NCBI GenBank assembly: GCA_016868315.1
Contig: VGHE01000011.1
Span: 1-64,000, forward strand
Origin: Betaproteobacteria bacterium
Lineage (GTDB): Bacteria; Bdellovibrionota_B; Oligoflexia; Silvanigrellales; Silvanigrellaceae
DNA length: 64,000 nt
Direction of reading: 5' to 3'
The notes under the pieces are model-generated. The model saw nothing but the letters and a program-made list of their open reading frames with translations, was not told where the DNA came from and ran no database searches. Numbering within the stretch: the stretch's first letter is position 1; each line of letters opens with the position of its first letter. Shown here in pieces: positions 26,085 to 35,190 of the stretch. The position numbers were made by a program, and so were the translations under genes.

Positions 26085-29000
26085 TTAAAAATTGGCACCA
26101 ATTCCGATATGGTATGCGCCGGGCAGGGGGAATAACCCAAAAAGCCTGGAAGCGGAATACCTTCTCACACATGTGGGTGCCTGCTGAAAGGCATCTGCAA
26201 CGGAGGGATCAACACACTGACCTCCCTTGATATTTTCGCTCGGCTCGGAGAGCGGAAAACCAACATCAAAATTGAGAGACGCAAAGGTTGAAATGATGTA
26301 ACGGACGCCCAAGCCAGTCGAAACATAGGCATTCTCAGCATATTGCTTAAAGAACGAGAGCCCATCCACGCTCACTGGCGTATCACCAAGAACCTTTGCT
26401 GACTTAAGTGCGCAGGTATCCTGCGAACCCGGGTCAAGATCGGTTCCACTGTCACTCAGGCTGGCCTGCAGAGAATTCAGCTCAGAGCCTGTGAAGAAGG
26501 CGGCTCCTGAATCCAGAAACGCTGCAAATCCCAGGTTGTTCGCCAGCCATGGGGAACGCACACGCAGCTCACTCTTTGCATAGAGAACGTTTGTTGCCCC
26601 GATTGGACGCAACGTGGGCTCACATTTCAGACTCGGATTCTGCTGCGGGGGCTGAAAATTTAACCACAGCAGTGGCCCTGGAGTCACAGCACTGCTTGCC
26701 TCGGGAAATCCTCGAACCAGAGAACGTCCGGCGAGGGTTGCTCGCCTCGAGCTTGGCGCAGTGAGTGCCTTTTGCTGATTGTTAACAACATCAGAGATTC
26801 GAACGCCACCCGCATTTACCGCACCAGAAACCCGCTTCCAGAGCGGAAAGAAATATCCCAAATCTGCCGTATAGCGATCGTATTGTACATCTGAATAAAG
26901 TCCGAATCGTGCGTGGCTTGAGGTCAAATCGACTGTCCCACCACGGGTCGGCCATTCGACGTTGTTGCGAGAATCGACCGACAAACCAAGCACAAACTCA
27001 CGAATTTTAATTGTTGGTCGCTCCAACGCCTCAAGGGGCTGCAACGATGAACCCAATGCCTTTGACCATTCATGAGCAATCTTGAATTGAAAAGCCCACG
27101 TCCGTTTGAAAATTGAGGGACGCCATGCAAGACCAGTTTCGGACGTTTCAAAATACCTGTCTGCGAGCGATTGAGCAGAGACCTCAACACCTGTCAAAAG
27201 GTTCCAATCGAAAGGAAAGACAACTCCTCCCAGTCTTAGCATAGGCTCTGCCAACCCGAGGGTGAGTTTCCGGCCTAAAATTCTTTGATTTGAAAGCACA
27301 GAGCTCTGCAACTTTTCCTGACTCACCGAGAACGTTGACGTGAATCGCAGACCGTCTTTGGTCAAATTGTTCTTCGCATAGTCGACGCTAAAACGATAAC
27401 CATTACGCGTCCCGTAAGACGGACTAAGCCCGAGTGTATAGCTCTTTTTCGCCTGGGTGCGGATAACGACATCAAGGACTGAGTTTCTTCGCTCGAGGCT
27501 TTCCGATGAGAGCGGTTCAATCAAAATACTCTCGAAAAGATCATGCTTCAGCAAACGCAATCGCGCTGCTTCAAGATTTTCGGGCGTGAACAGGTCACCA
27601 GGGCGCAACCCGCTCTCAGAAACAATTCTCTCTTGTTTTCCAAAAACATCACCGTCTGCAAAGATGTTTCCGATTCGAACCAATGGGCCAGGTTCAATAT
27701 CGAGGACGACCTTGATCGACTTCACATCTGAAGCAACAGACAGACTCTTCGATTCAACCCGCGAAGTCGCATAGGCATAGCCGGCATTCATGAGCTCAAG
27801 CTGCGCCTCGTCTTCAATCAGCTTGAGTTGTCCCGCATTGACGGGTTGTCCTGGCTGAATAATTTTTTCTTCAAACTCGCTCGACAACACGAATCCACGC
27901 GGCTTTCCAAGAATGGTCAGCTCCCGCAAGATGGATCGTGGACCAAGGTTGGTTTCAAAAACAAGCTTCACCGAGCGCGAATCAGCAGAGTAGACAACCA
28001 CAGGGTCTGCAACTCTTGCGTCTGCATAGCCCTCGTCGAGAAGCAGAGTCACAAGTCGTTCCTTGTATCGCGGAAGAGCATCCTCGACGAAGGGGACTGC
28101 ACCTTGAAAAATTCCGGGCTGTAATTCGAGGCGTTCCAGGGCATCCTTCTTCGTAACGGGTAGCTCACCAATGAATTGGGTTTCACTGATAACAACGACC
28201 GGTCCACTTTGAATATAAAACCGAACAACCGAGTCGCCATTGGGATCGGTCACCCGAGTCGGCCCGGTGACAAGTGCTGACGCATAACCCATGCGTACAA
28301 AAATTTTCCGCACTTCTCCCTTGAGCTCATCCTCGGACACAGAGAGAACGTCATAGGGGGAAATGCTCTCCCGAAACTCTGAGAGAACGTCGGAGACAAC
28401 CCCTGACTGTCGATTCACAACTTCGACCCGAGTCTTTGGGCCTCTCTCGTAGAGGATCCTCACAACTGCAGTCTCTTTGTCGGAAGAATAAATGATCTGG
28501 TTCAGAAAAAGCTCAGAGCTCAAGAAACCATCCACCAACAACCGTGCCTTCTGCCTGTCCAGAATTTCGTTGATAACGGCACGGTCACACAGAGAACCGA
28601 GCTCAATGGGTGTTGAAAAGTAGTCGAATAAACCTTCATCAGGCTCAACTCGAACTTCTGCAACGCGACACGGTCTGTCTAACGAAACAGGGAATACAAC
28701 CTTTAACTCATTGGACAGCGTGCTCATGACCTCAGGTCGGCCAACAGTTGCTTTCAAATATCCACGCTCAACCATCTTGAGACGAATACTCTCGCGGTCG
28801 CGTTCGCTCTCCTCAACAACGAAGGGCGACCCTACACGAAGCCGCATATTAGACCGTGCCTGCTGAGTTTGTGCAGCCGTGAGTCCTCGAAAGGCAATCT
28901 CACCGATACGAGGCAGCTTGCGTGCAGTCACTTTATATACGGTTCGATTCTCTCTAAGATGCCTATCCACTGTGATGTGATTGAGGTTTGCTCGCTGGTA

Positions 29001-29252
29001 GAGAATCTGAATAAGAGCATGGCTCAATTCATCACTATCCCTGGACTTCAGCTCACTCAAAAGCTCATTTCCAGGATCCCAAGCCTTGCCGTCAACCTCG
29101 AAAGAAAACTCAACCTCAGCTTTCGATGATGCATTCCGCGCTGGCTCAGCAAGAGCAGACATCGAGGACAACGACACAGAAAGCCATATGAGAGCAAGAA
29201 TTCGAGCTAGATATGACATGAACAACAAGCCAGCGGATCTCGAAAGTCTCAA
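26085..29252 (-). CDS. Omp85-family outer-membrane protein (TamA/BamA-like) with long POTRA region
   Basis: 1055 residues from TTG 29252, preceded by GGAGG at a good distance; an ATG 11 codons in lacks a Shine-Dalgarno. Signal peptide, then about 600 residues of periplasmic POTRA-like modules (recurring GxxxFxG...G..y patterns, e.g. RIGEIAFRGL, ILRELTILGKPRG, RIGNIFADGD), then a C-terminal beta barrel. The barrel carries the diagnostic RSLVRGFPE motif and ends in aromatic GIGANF. BamA has five POTRA and about 800 residues, TamA three and about 580. Linkage to tamB suggests a TamA role, assembling or inserting outer-membrane components. It follows tamB after 2 bases. Confidence 0.92.
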   Translation of the reverse strand: MRLSRSAGLLFMSYLARILALIWLSVSLSSMSALAEPARNASSKAEVEFSFEVDGKAWDPGNELLSELKSRDSDELSHALIQILYQRANLNHITVDRHLRENRTVYKVTARKLPRIGEIAFRGLTAAQTQQARSNMRLRVGSPFVVEESERDRESIRLKMVERGYLKATVGRPEVMSTLSNELKVVFPVSLDRPCRVAEVRVEPDEGLFDYFSTPIELGSLCDRAVINEILDRQKARLLVDGFLSSELFLNQIIYSSDKETAVVRILYERGPKTRVEVVNRQSGVVSDVLSEFRESISPYDVLSVSEDELKGEVRKIFVRMGYASALVTGPTRVTDPNGDSVVRFYIQSGPVVVISETQFIGELPVTKKDALERLELQPGIFQGAVPFVEDALPRYKERLVTLLLDEGYADARVADPVVVYSADSRSVKLVFETNLGPRSILRELTILGKPRGFVLSSEFEEKIIQPGQPVNAGQLKLIEDEAQLELMNAGYAYATSRVESKSLSVASDVKSIKVVLDIEPGPLVRIGNIFADGDVFGKQERIVSESGLRPGDLFTPENLEAARLRLLKHDLFESILIEPLSSESLERRNSVLDVVIRTQAKKSYTLGLSPSYGTRNGYRFSVDYAKNNLTKDGLRFTSTFSVSQEKLQSSVLSNQRILGRKLTLGLAEPMLRLGGVVFPFDWNLLTGVEVSAQSLADRYFETSETGLAWRPSIFKRTWAFQFKIAHEWSKALGSSLQPLEALERPTIKIREFVLGLSVDSRNNVEWPTRGGTVDLTSSHARFGLYSDVQYDRYTADLGYFFPLWKRVSGAVNAGGVRISDVVNNQQKALTAPSSRRATLAGRSLVRGFPEASSAVTPGPLLWLNFQPPQQNPSLKCEPTLRPIGATNVLYAKSELRVRSPWLANNLGFAAFLDSGAAFFTGSELNSLQASLSDSGTDLDPGSQDTCALKSAKVLGDTPVSVDGLSFFKQYAENAYVSTGLGVRYIISTFASLNFDVGFPLSEPSENIKGGQCVDPSVADAFQQAPTCVRRYSASRLFGLFPLPGAYHIGIGANF

Positions 29253-29254
29253 GT

Positions 29255-32200
29255 TTACTTTCCTCCGAACTGGAATCTGAAACCACCCTTCAGCTCGGAG
29301 TAGGTTCCAATCTGCGACGAACGGCGGTCGAAACCACCGAGAACATTCACGCTCTCGTTGATAATGAGTTCGCCCGTCAGGGATTGGCTATTGGGCTCGA
29401 AATCAAGACCAAGATTAAACTTTTCACCTAGGTCGCGGCTGACGCGTGCACGTAAGCTGCTCTGGCCTGATTCAACAATGGGTTGAAGCTCGAACCGATC
29501 CACAAAACCGCGGGTGATTCGCGAAACAGCTTGGCTCAAAGGATCATCAAAGAAACCAACCACACCGTTGGCCAGCGCTTGAGTCACCGCTGTTTGTGTT
29601 GTCTCTCCAGGTCCGCGGTTTGTAGAGATCATGCGAATCAAGGTCGGTCGAGACAGGGGCATACCATCGGGTCCAGTTGAGGGGTCACTCCAGATATTGA
29701 GCCTCGGTCTCGACAAGGGTCCCTCGGCACCAACAAAAACACTGTAGCGTTCTATTTTTGCAACCATTTGCGCATCAAGTCTGGGCTCAATGCGCGTGAG
29801 GTTGTCGAAGCTTGCATCGGCGCGTGTCACTTCGAAGCGTGTCTTGAGTAGACTCAGTTGCCCGTTGTCGAGTCGGATTTGTCCTGAAACGAGTGGATCG
29901 ACATCGGTTCCGGCGACCCTCAGCGCCGCCGAAACGCGACCACGTATGCAAGATGTTTGCAGAGTAAAACTATTATCAGCCTCAATACCGATGTTCATTG
30001 CCGTCAAAGGCTTAGTTGGTGAGGAAATTGAGGCATCTGCAGTCCCGGCTGAGCCCGTGCGCCACAATTCCTGACAGGTCGCATCGCGGTAGGCACGACC
30101 CTTTGTCAGTCGGAGATCGCCGCTCAGAAGATAAGGACGATCCTGTCCCGAGAGCTCAAGTTGACCATCCAGGTTTGTTTCGACTGTTTCAAAAAAGTTC
30201 TGAGGCCATCTGAACTGAGCGCCTTTCATATTTGCACGCAGCGCCACAGATGGCATCTGGTCGCCCATGGGACGTTCGGCGTTTGGCTGCAAGTCGATTG
30301 TACCCACGAGATCCAACTGACCGTTGCCTTTAGATGCTGTGAGTGCAGGTATCTCGACGGTTGACCCGCGCAAAATCATCCTGCCATTCATGGCGTTGAG
30401 TGGGGGACTAAAGTACTTTCCTGCAAGAAAGACGTTGTCCAAACGAGCTTCACCACTCAACTGCGTTTCCTCTGAGTCAACGCTCAATTGGCCGCGAAGG
30501 TTCACACTTCCGCTCGACTGCGACACCAAATTCGAGAAATTAGTGGCCAAGGCCGCATCGAGTTGACCGTCGAAAGAGGCAGCTACAGCGGTATCGACAA
30601 GCGAGTATGAACCGCTCAAACGCATCTGCCCGGTGGAACCTTTCACAAACAAAGGTGCCATCGAAACCGTGCCTCGACTGAGCTGGAGCAAGGTCGGGTC
30701 GTTCATCAGAAAACCTTCACTGCCAAACTGAACCCGCATTTTGCTCACTTGCCCACGACCGGAAAGATTTCCTAGCGCAGATCGCCAATTCTTGAGGAAA
30801 GTTTTAAGTCCTCCCCCCTCTGCTGTGAGCTCGGCGCTGACCGCACCCGTTGTACGCAGGTCTCCTTTATTGAGCCCCGGTATATACTTGAACAATTCGA
30901 AAGAACGCAGGCCAAGATAAATCTGCGACGACTTCTCGAGTGCATGATCAAATACAACGCGTGCCTGAATCTGATCGAATAGGCCAGACAACACCAGATT
31001 GAGAGATCCTCCGGCATACGAAGAGGCGGCGGCAAAAATGCCTCCGAGCGGACGATCGCCAAAAGTGAGTCCGTCAACACGTCCAGTCAACGACATTTCC
31101 CAATCGCGCCAGCCACCCTGCAAATGTCCTCGCAAATCGAATTTGCCAACAATTGGCATTCCATTTTCAGACGTCCATGCAAACGGAATCGACTGTAGAT
31201 CTGTCCTCATTGCAATCGACTTGTTCGAAACAGAATCAATCTCCAGAATCAACTTCGAGCGCGCCAAACCCGCCGAACTTAAATCTGCTGATTTCGCCTT
31301 ATTGTTGAGATAATCCCCGAGGAACACCTCTTGGCCGTAAATTCGACTTCCGGAACACCAGCCCTGCTGACAGGTTACAGCCGCCTGGAGATCGCGCGCG
31401 TTCAGCGTCGATGAACGTAGGTTCCGGAATCGCATCCGCACATCGATTGCTGAATTGAGGAAATCACTAATATTCCCTCTAATTCTTAAGCGTGTCATTT
31501 GAACATCGCCGCTCACATTTTTGTCGAATCGGTCTGCATCTTGATCGAGTATCGAGAACATCTGCGCAACAGAACCGTCGAATTTGCCATCCAGCTCGAG
31601 CACTTTGCTTTTGAAACCAATGTTTATCTGACTGGCAGTCATATTTGGAGATTCACGCTCATCTTCGAGCCAAGCCTCGAGTCCAAATCCTCTGAATCCC
31701 TTTTTATCAATTTCGATTATTCCCGAGACACGAGGCACAATGAGACTGTAAATCTCTCCGGCGTTTGCCTGTACCTCAGATCTGAAAAGAACAGGTTTAT
31801 CTCGCGATGAGGTAATTGATGCACGCAGATTGAGGCTACCCGACATCTCATGACCGACGAAGTATGAAATAACTTCGGCAGGCAAATTCAGGCCAGTGAA
31901 GCGAAAGTCGTTGGTGGATTTCTTATAATCAATCAGCCCTTTTTGTAGGTCAAATGTAATTGAGGGCTGATTGTATTCATCCAAGCAGAACATATCAGAG
32001 CCTGCGAAGGTCATTGCGTGCGAATCAGTCTCAAGCTGCAAAGCGATCTGACAGTCCGGAAGTTCATACTGGCTTTGCTCGAAGCCGGGCACAGAGAATT
32101 TCGTTGTGCGGATGTCACCCTGAGCGACAAGAACGAATCCACGACCCTTTTCTGGTTGAATTTCTCCGCTCACCTTGAGCAGATTCGAATTCATTGTAAA

Positions 32201-33391
32201 GTTGACAGCCTCTGTTGGGACGGTTAGCCCGCCCATCAATTCCGCAAACGGCATATTTACCATGCGCGCAAAATTGGTATAGGGCATGTTTCCCGTGAGC
32301 GAGTACTCGCCCCACGCTTCGAGTTTTGCACCGGTTGGTGTGATGATGTTTGCATTCTGATAGCTAATTTTTTGATCCGAAAAACTCACGTCCGCTGTCG
32401 CCGAGTAAATATCGTAACCACTCAACTTCAATGCGTTCCAGCTGACCTGACCGTCAACGCGTGGGTAAAAGTGCTTTGAAGTATCGCTATTTTTTCTGTC
32501 TGGCTGAATTCGAACGTTTGCACTGTATCGTCCACCACCCTCAGTTTGGCTCAACTTGAACCAGGGAGCAGCTTCCGATTCACCTGCAACATTGATGCGG
32601 TAATCAGTGAACCGAAGATCAGAGGTCAGGTTTAGAGCTCCCGAAATCTTCCACGAGCCCAAAAGCCCACGGAGTTCGGTGCGCTCAATCACAATATTCT
32701 GTCCTGGAAAAAAGCTCGCGCTGAGTGAAACCCCATCAAGAGGAATGAGATGCTGACACGGGGGCTGAAGAGGGAGACAAAATCTCGATCCTCCGAACTC
32801 GGACAAAAGTGTCAGGCCATCTCGATTGCTGTCTGAATTGAATTTCAAAAACAGCGATTCGATTTTAACAGAAGTTTCGGACTGCAGATCTTCCGAGTTT
32901 TTTATCTTTGCATTTTTCAATTCAAATTGGTTGCCAACCACAAGTCGGAGAGTGTCGAGAATTTCAAAAACATCCGCGAGAGGCTTTGATGGCTCTGCCT
33001 GATCTGATTTGACGTAGGTCTGTAAATGCAGGTCGACTTCAACACCATCGACATGCAAAAAACGTGCGCGAGGAACCCAAGAAAGAACTGGATTCCAAGG
33101 GTCAAAGCCAAGAGTCAGGGTGTCGACATCGAACATATGTTTTGTCGATGACTGTGCGTCGACAATATGGATGTCCTGCACAACAATTTTGGTCTCCAGA
33201 AAATTTACCGAAATTGTTCCTACATCAAAAACAAGCCCGTACTTGCTAAAAAACCGCGAGTTCACTTCACTGCGCATCCAGGCATGGACGTAGGGATTGT
33301 TTAATATCACGAAGGCAATTGTATTTGAAGCCACAACGAGTGTGACAAAGAGGAAGAGCAGACGTCTAACAATACGCCAAGTTCGCTCCAT
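29255..33391 (-). CDS. tamB: TamB/DUF490 family inter-membrane protein
   Basis: 1378 residues, near the usual 1250-1500. One N-terminal transmembrane segment (about 8-30) anchors it in the inner membrane; the rest is a long series of beta strands expected to form the hydrophobic groove typical of AsmA/TamB proteins that move phospholipid or help outer-membrane assembly. The C-terminal TamB domain is clear, with SRDLGEKFNLGLDFEP and FGGFRFQFGGK-like ends. The gene follows an unknown gene after 2 bases and precedes the Omp85 gene directly, an order opposite to enterobacterial tamA-tamB. Confidence 0.93.
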   Translation of the reverse strand: MERTWRIVRRLLFLFVTLVVASNTIAFVILNNPYVHAWMRSEVNSRFFSKYGLVFDVGTISVNFLETKIVVQDIHIVDAQSSTKHMFDVDTLTLGFDPWNPVLSWVPRARFLHVDGVEVDLHLQTYVKSDQAEPSKPLADVFEILDTLRLVVGNQFELKNAKIKNSEDLQSETSVKIESLFLKFNSDSNRDGLTLLSEFGGSRFCLPLQPPCQHLIPLDGVSLSASFFPGQNIVIERTELRGLLGSWKISGALNLTSDLRFTDYRINVAGESEAAPWFKLSQTEGGGRYSANVRIQPDRKNSDTSKHFYPRVDGQVSWNALKLSGYDIYSATADVSFSDQKISYQNANIITPTGAKLEAWGEYSLTGNMPYTNFARMVNMPFAELMGGLTVPTEAVNFTMNSNLLKVSGEIQPEKGRGFVLVAQGDIRTTKFSVPGFEQSQYELPDCQIALQLETDSHAMTFAGSDMFCLDEYNQPSITFDLQKGLIDYKKSTNDFRFTGLNLPAEVISYFVGHEMSGSLNLRASITSSRDKPVLFRSEVQANAGEIYSLIVPRVSGIIEIDKKGFRGFGLEAWLEDERESPNMTASQINIGFKSKVLELDGKFDGSVAQMFSILDQDADRFDKNVSGDVQMTRLRIRGNISDFLNSAIDVRMRFRNLRSSTLNARDLQAAVTCQQGWCSGSRIYGQEVFLGDYLNNKAKSADLSSAGLARSKLILEIDSVSNKSIAMRTDLQSIPFAWTSENGMPIVGKFDLRGHLQGGWRDWEMSLTGRVDGLTFGDRPLGGIFAAASSYAGGSLNLVLSGLFDQIQARVVFDHALEKSSQIYLGLRSFELFKYIPGLNKGDLRTTGAVSAELTAEGGGLKTFLKNWRSALGNLSGRGQVSKMRVQFGSEGFLMNDPTLLQLSRGTVSMAPLFVKGSTGQMRLSGSYSLVDTAVAASFDGQLDAALATNFSNLVSQSSGSVNLRGQLSVDSEETQLSGEARLDNVFLAGKYFSPPLNAMNGRMILRGSTVEIPALTASKGNGQLDLVGTIDLQPNAERPMGDQMPSVALRANMKGAQFRWPQNFFETVETNLDGQLELSGQDRPYLLSGDLRLTKGRAYRDATCQELWRTGSAGTADASISSPTKPLTAMNIGIEADNSFTLQTSCIRGRVSAALRVAGTDVDPLVSGQIRLDNGQLSLLKTRFEVTRADASFDNLTRIEPRLDAQMVAKIERYSVFVGAEGPLSRPRLNIWSDPSTGPDGMPLSRPTLIRMISTNRGPGETTQTAVTQALANGVVGFFDDPLSQAVSRITRGFVDRFELQPIVESGQSSLRARVSRDLGEKFNLGLDFEPNSQSLTGELIINESVNVLGGFDRRSSQIGTYSELKGGFRFQFGGK

Positions 33392-33393
33392 GC

Positions 33394-34233
33394 CTACTTT
33401 CCTTCGCGGTTCGAATGAACCAATTCCGGAAAAAGTCGCTCGAGAATCTCATGTGCACCAGAGCCATCCGGCTTTTCATTGATCATTTTAAGCAACATGA
33501 TTCCAGCAAGGGTTCTTTCGTCGGCTTTGATCATATTCATGCCCACCAGCATGCCAACAAAGGAAACCAGACCAGCGTTGTTCTTGCTGAAGCCAGTCGA
33601 AAGATTGCTCCAGTTCCCATCAAATCCGCAGCGCTCTAGATACTCATTCACCCTGTGCTGCTGCGAGTCATCTGTAGTTTGGGGGATTGCAGCAGGCTTC
33701 GGCTCTGGCAATGCAGCGGACTCCTGCTCTTGCGTTGGAGCTTGCTTTGGCTCTGGCAGTGGGACTCGTTTGAAGAGTGAGAGCTCCAGATCGTCCGGCA
33801 CCTTTTCCATTTCCGGCTGTTGAGCTGGAACTTTGGTTGCTGTGTCCACAACGGATGCTTTGAGGTCATCCGGTAGAGGGGTGAGAGCCGAAGCAAGAGT
33901 TTGAGTACTCATGAGTTCAGCAATGCGCTGCTCTGAGGACCAACGTCCTCGCCTTCTAAAAATCTCCTTGGCCATAGCAAGCGCAGGTGGATGTTTGGGC
34001 GCAATTGCAAGCGCCACTTCAAGGAGTTTCAACGACAGAAGCGGTTGCGCGGTCAGAACCGCTTTCGCACAATTGACGAGGGAGTCAGCCTGTCTTAGCT
34101 CGTTTTTATCGGTTCGACATAAAGCAATGAAACCGGCAAGCAAGTCAATCCGTTGTGGGTTGCTGCTGATTCCAGCGACAATGTGTTCTAGACTTTCCGG
34201 CACCCGAATTTCCCCCCGAAAACATTTTACCAT
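33394..34233 (-). CDS. Unknown protein with TPR-like N-terminus and Pro/Glu-rich linker
   Basis: About 279 residues. ATG 34233 has AGAGAG close upstream; GTG 34203 (with a GGGGGG run 8 bases before) would be 10 residues shorter. No signal peptide. Residues 20-100 form helical pairs with a TPR flavour (SLVNCAKAVLTAQPLLSLKLLEVALAIAPKHP). A linker rich in Pro, Glu and Gln (about 115-195) joins a C-terminal helical domain with GLVSFVGMLVGMNM. It precedes tamB by 2 bases and is probably the first gene of the minus-strand unit. No function recognised. Confidence 0.8.
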   Translation of the reverse strand: MVKCFRGEIRVPESLEHIVAGISSNPQRIDLLAGFIALCRTDKNELRQADSLVNCAKAVLTAQPLLSLKLLEVALAIAPKHPPALAMAKEIFRRRGRWSSEQRIAELMSTQTLASALTPLPDDLKASVVDTATKVPAQQPEMEKVPDDLELSLFKRVPLPEPKQAPTQEQESAALPEPKPAAIPQTTDDSQQHRVNEYLERCGFDGNWSNLSTGFSKNNAGLVSFVGMLVGMNMIKADERTLAGIMLLKMINEKPDGSGAHEILERLFPELVHSNREGK

Positions 34234-34267
34234 TTGCTCTCTGAACAGAGCTGCCCAGTGCCAAATT

Positions 34268-34296
34268 TTGACCTCATGCCGGGGGTTTGTTAGAAG
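34268..34296 (+). promoter_or_regulatory. Probable sigma70 promoter of accD-folC-lptD
   Basis: TTGACC (34268-34273) and TAGAAG (34291-34296) are separated by 17 bases, 27 bases before the accD ATG. The -35 matches consensus at five of six positions, the -10 at four. It lies in the 90-base divergent gap between accD and the tamB-side unit. Confidence 0.55.
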
Positions 34297-34323
34297 ACGC
34301 TGTCCAAAGCGGAGGAAAGTGTC

Positions 34324-35190
34324 ATGGGATGGCTCTCAAGGGAACCTGCTCGCCTTCAGGAATCATCAGAAAAGAAGGCCATCCCGAGTGGTGTCTGGGA
34401 GAAATGCCCCTCTTGCAATGAAATTGTGCTCACCACCGACTTCGAAGAGAACCATCGGGTTTGTCCTAGCTGTGGCTTTCATTCTCGCCTTCCCGGGGAA
34501 GAGCGCGTTGAACTTCTGATTGACCGTGAAACCTTCTACGAATGGGATCACGACCTCTCCAGCACCGATCCCCTCGAATTCAACGATGGCCGCTCGTATA
34601 GCGACCGGCTCAAGGCTCTTTGGAAGAAAACAAAACGATACGACGCCATCATTACAGGTGCGGGGCTGCTTGAAGGTCGCCCTGTTGGACTGGGTGTACT
34701 CGACTTCACATGGATGGGTGGCAGCATGGGAACTGTCGTGGGCGAACGCATTCGGCGCCTGTTCGAACGCGCGCGCAATCATCGGATGCCGGTCATCATG
34801 GTCAGCAGTAGCGGTGGTGCACGCATGCATGAAGGGCTGCTGTCTCTCATGCAAATGGCTAAAACATGCGCAGTCGTGGCGAAACACCGCGATGCTGGCT
34901 TGCCCTTTATTTCGGTGATGTGTGATCCAACAACCGGTGGTGTAGCGGCCAGCTATGCGATGTTGGGCGACATCAACCTCGCCGAACCAAAGGCGACCAT
35001 TGGTTTTGCGGGTCGTCGCGTTATAGAAACCACTATCCGTCAGAAGCTTCCCGACGACTTTCAAACGGCCGAATTTCTTCTCAACCACGGTATGGTTGAC
35101 CGCATTGTGAAGCGGTCTGAAATGAAGGAAGAGATCAATCGAATCCTTGCAGTCTTGTGCGAGCCACGCGATCTCACCCATCCGCAATGA
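34324..35190 (+). CDS. accD: Acetyl-CoA carboxylase carboxyltransferase beta subunit
   Basis: 288 residues. With AccA it moves the carboxyl group from biotin to acetyl-CoA, the first step of fatty-acid synthesis. An N-terminal Cys4 zinc ribbon (C28, C31, C47, C50; CPSC...CPSC) precedes the crotonase-fold transferase with SSSGGARMHEG and the TTGGVAASYAMLGD oxyanion region. GGAGG stands 8 bases before ATG 34324. Its stop overlaps the folC start (ATGA). Length is normal (E. coli 304). Confidence 0.96.
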   Translation: MGWLSREPARLQESSEKKAIPSGVWEKCPSCNEIVLTTDFEENHRVCPSCGFHSRLPGEERVELLIDRETFYEWDHDLSSTDPLEFNDGRSYSDRLKALWKKTKRYDAIITGAGLLEGRPVGLGVLDFTWMGGSMGTVVGERIRRLFERARNHRMPVIMVSSSGGARMHEGLLSLMQMAKTCAVVAKHRDAGLPFISVMCDPTTGGVAASYAMLGDINLAEPKATIGFAGRRVIETTIRQKLPDDFQTAEFLLNHGMVDRIVKRSEMKEEINRILAVLCEPRDLTHPQ

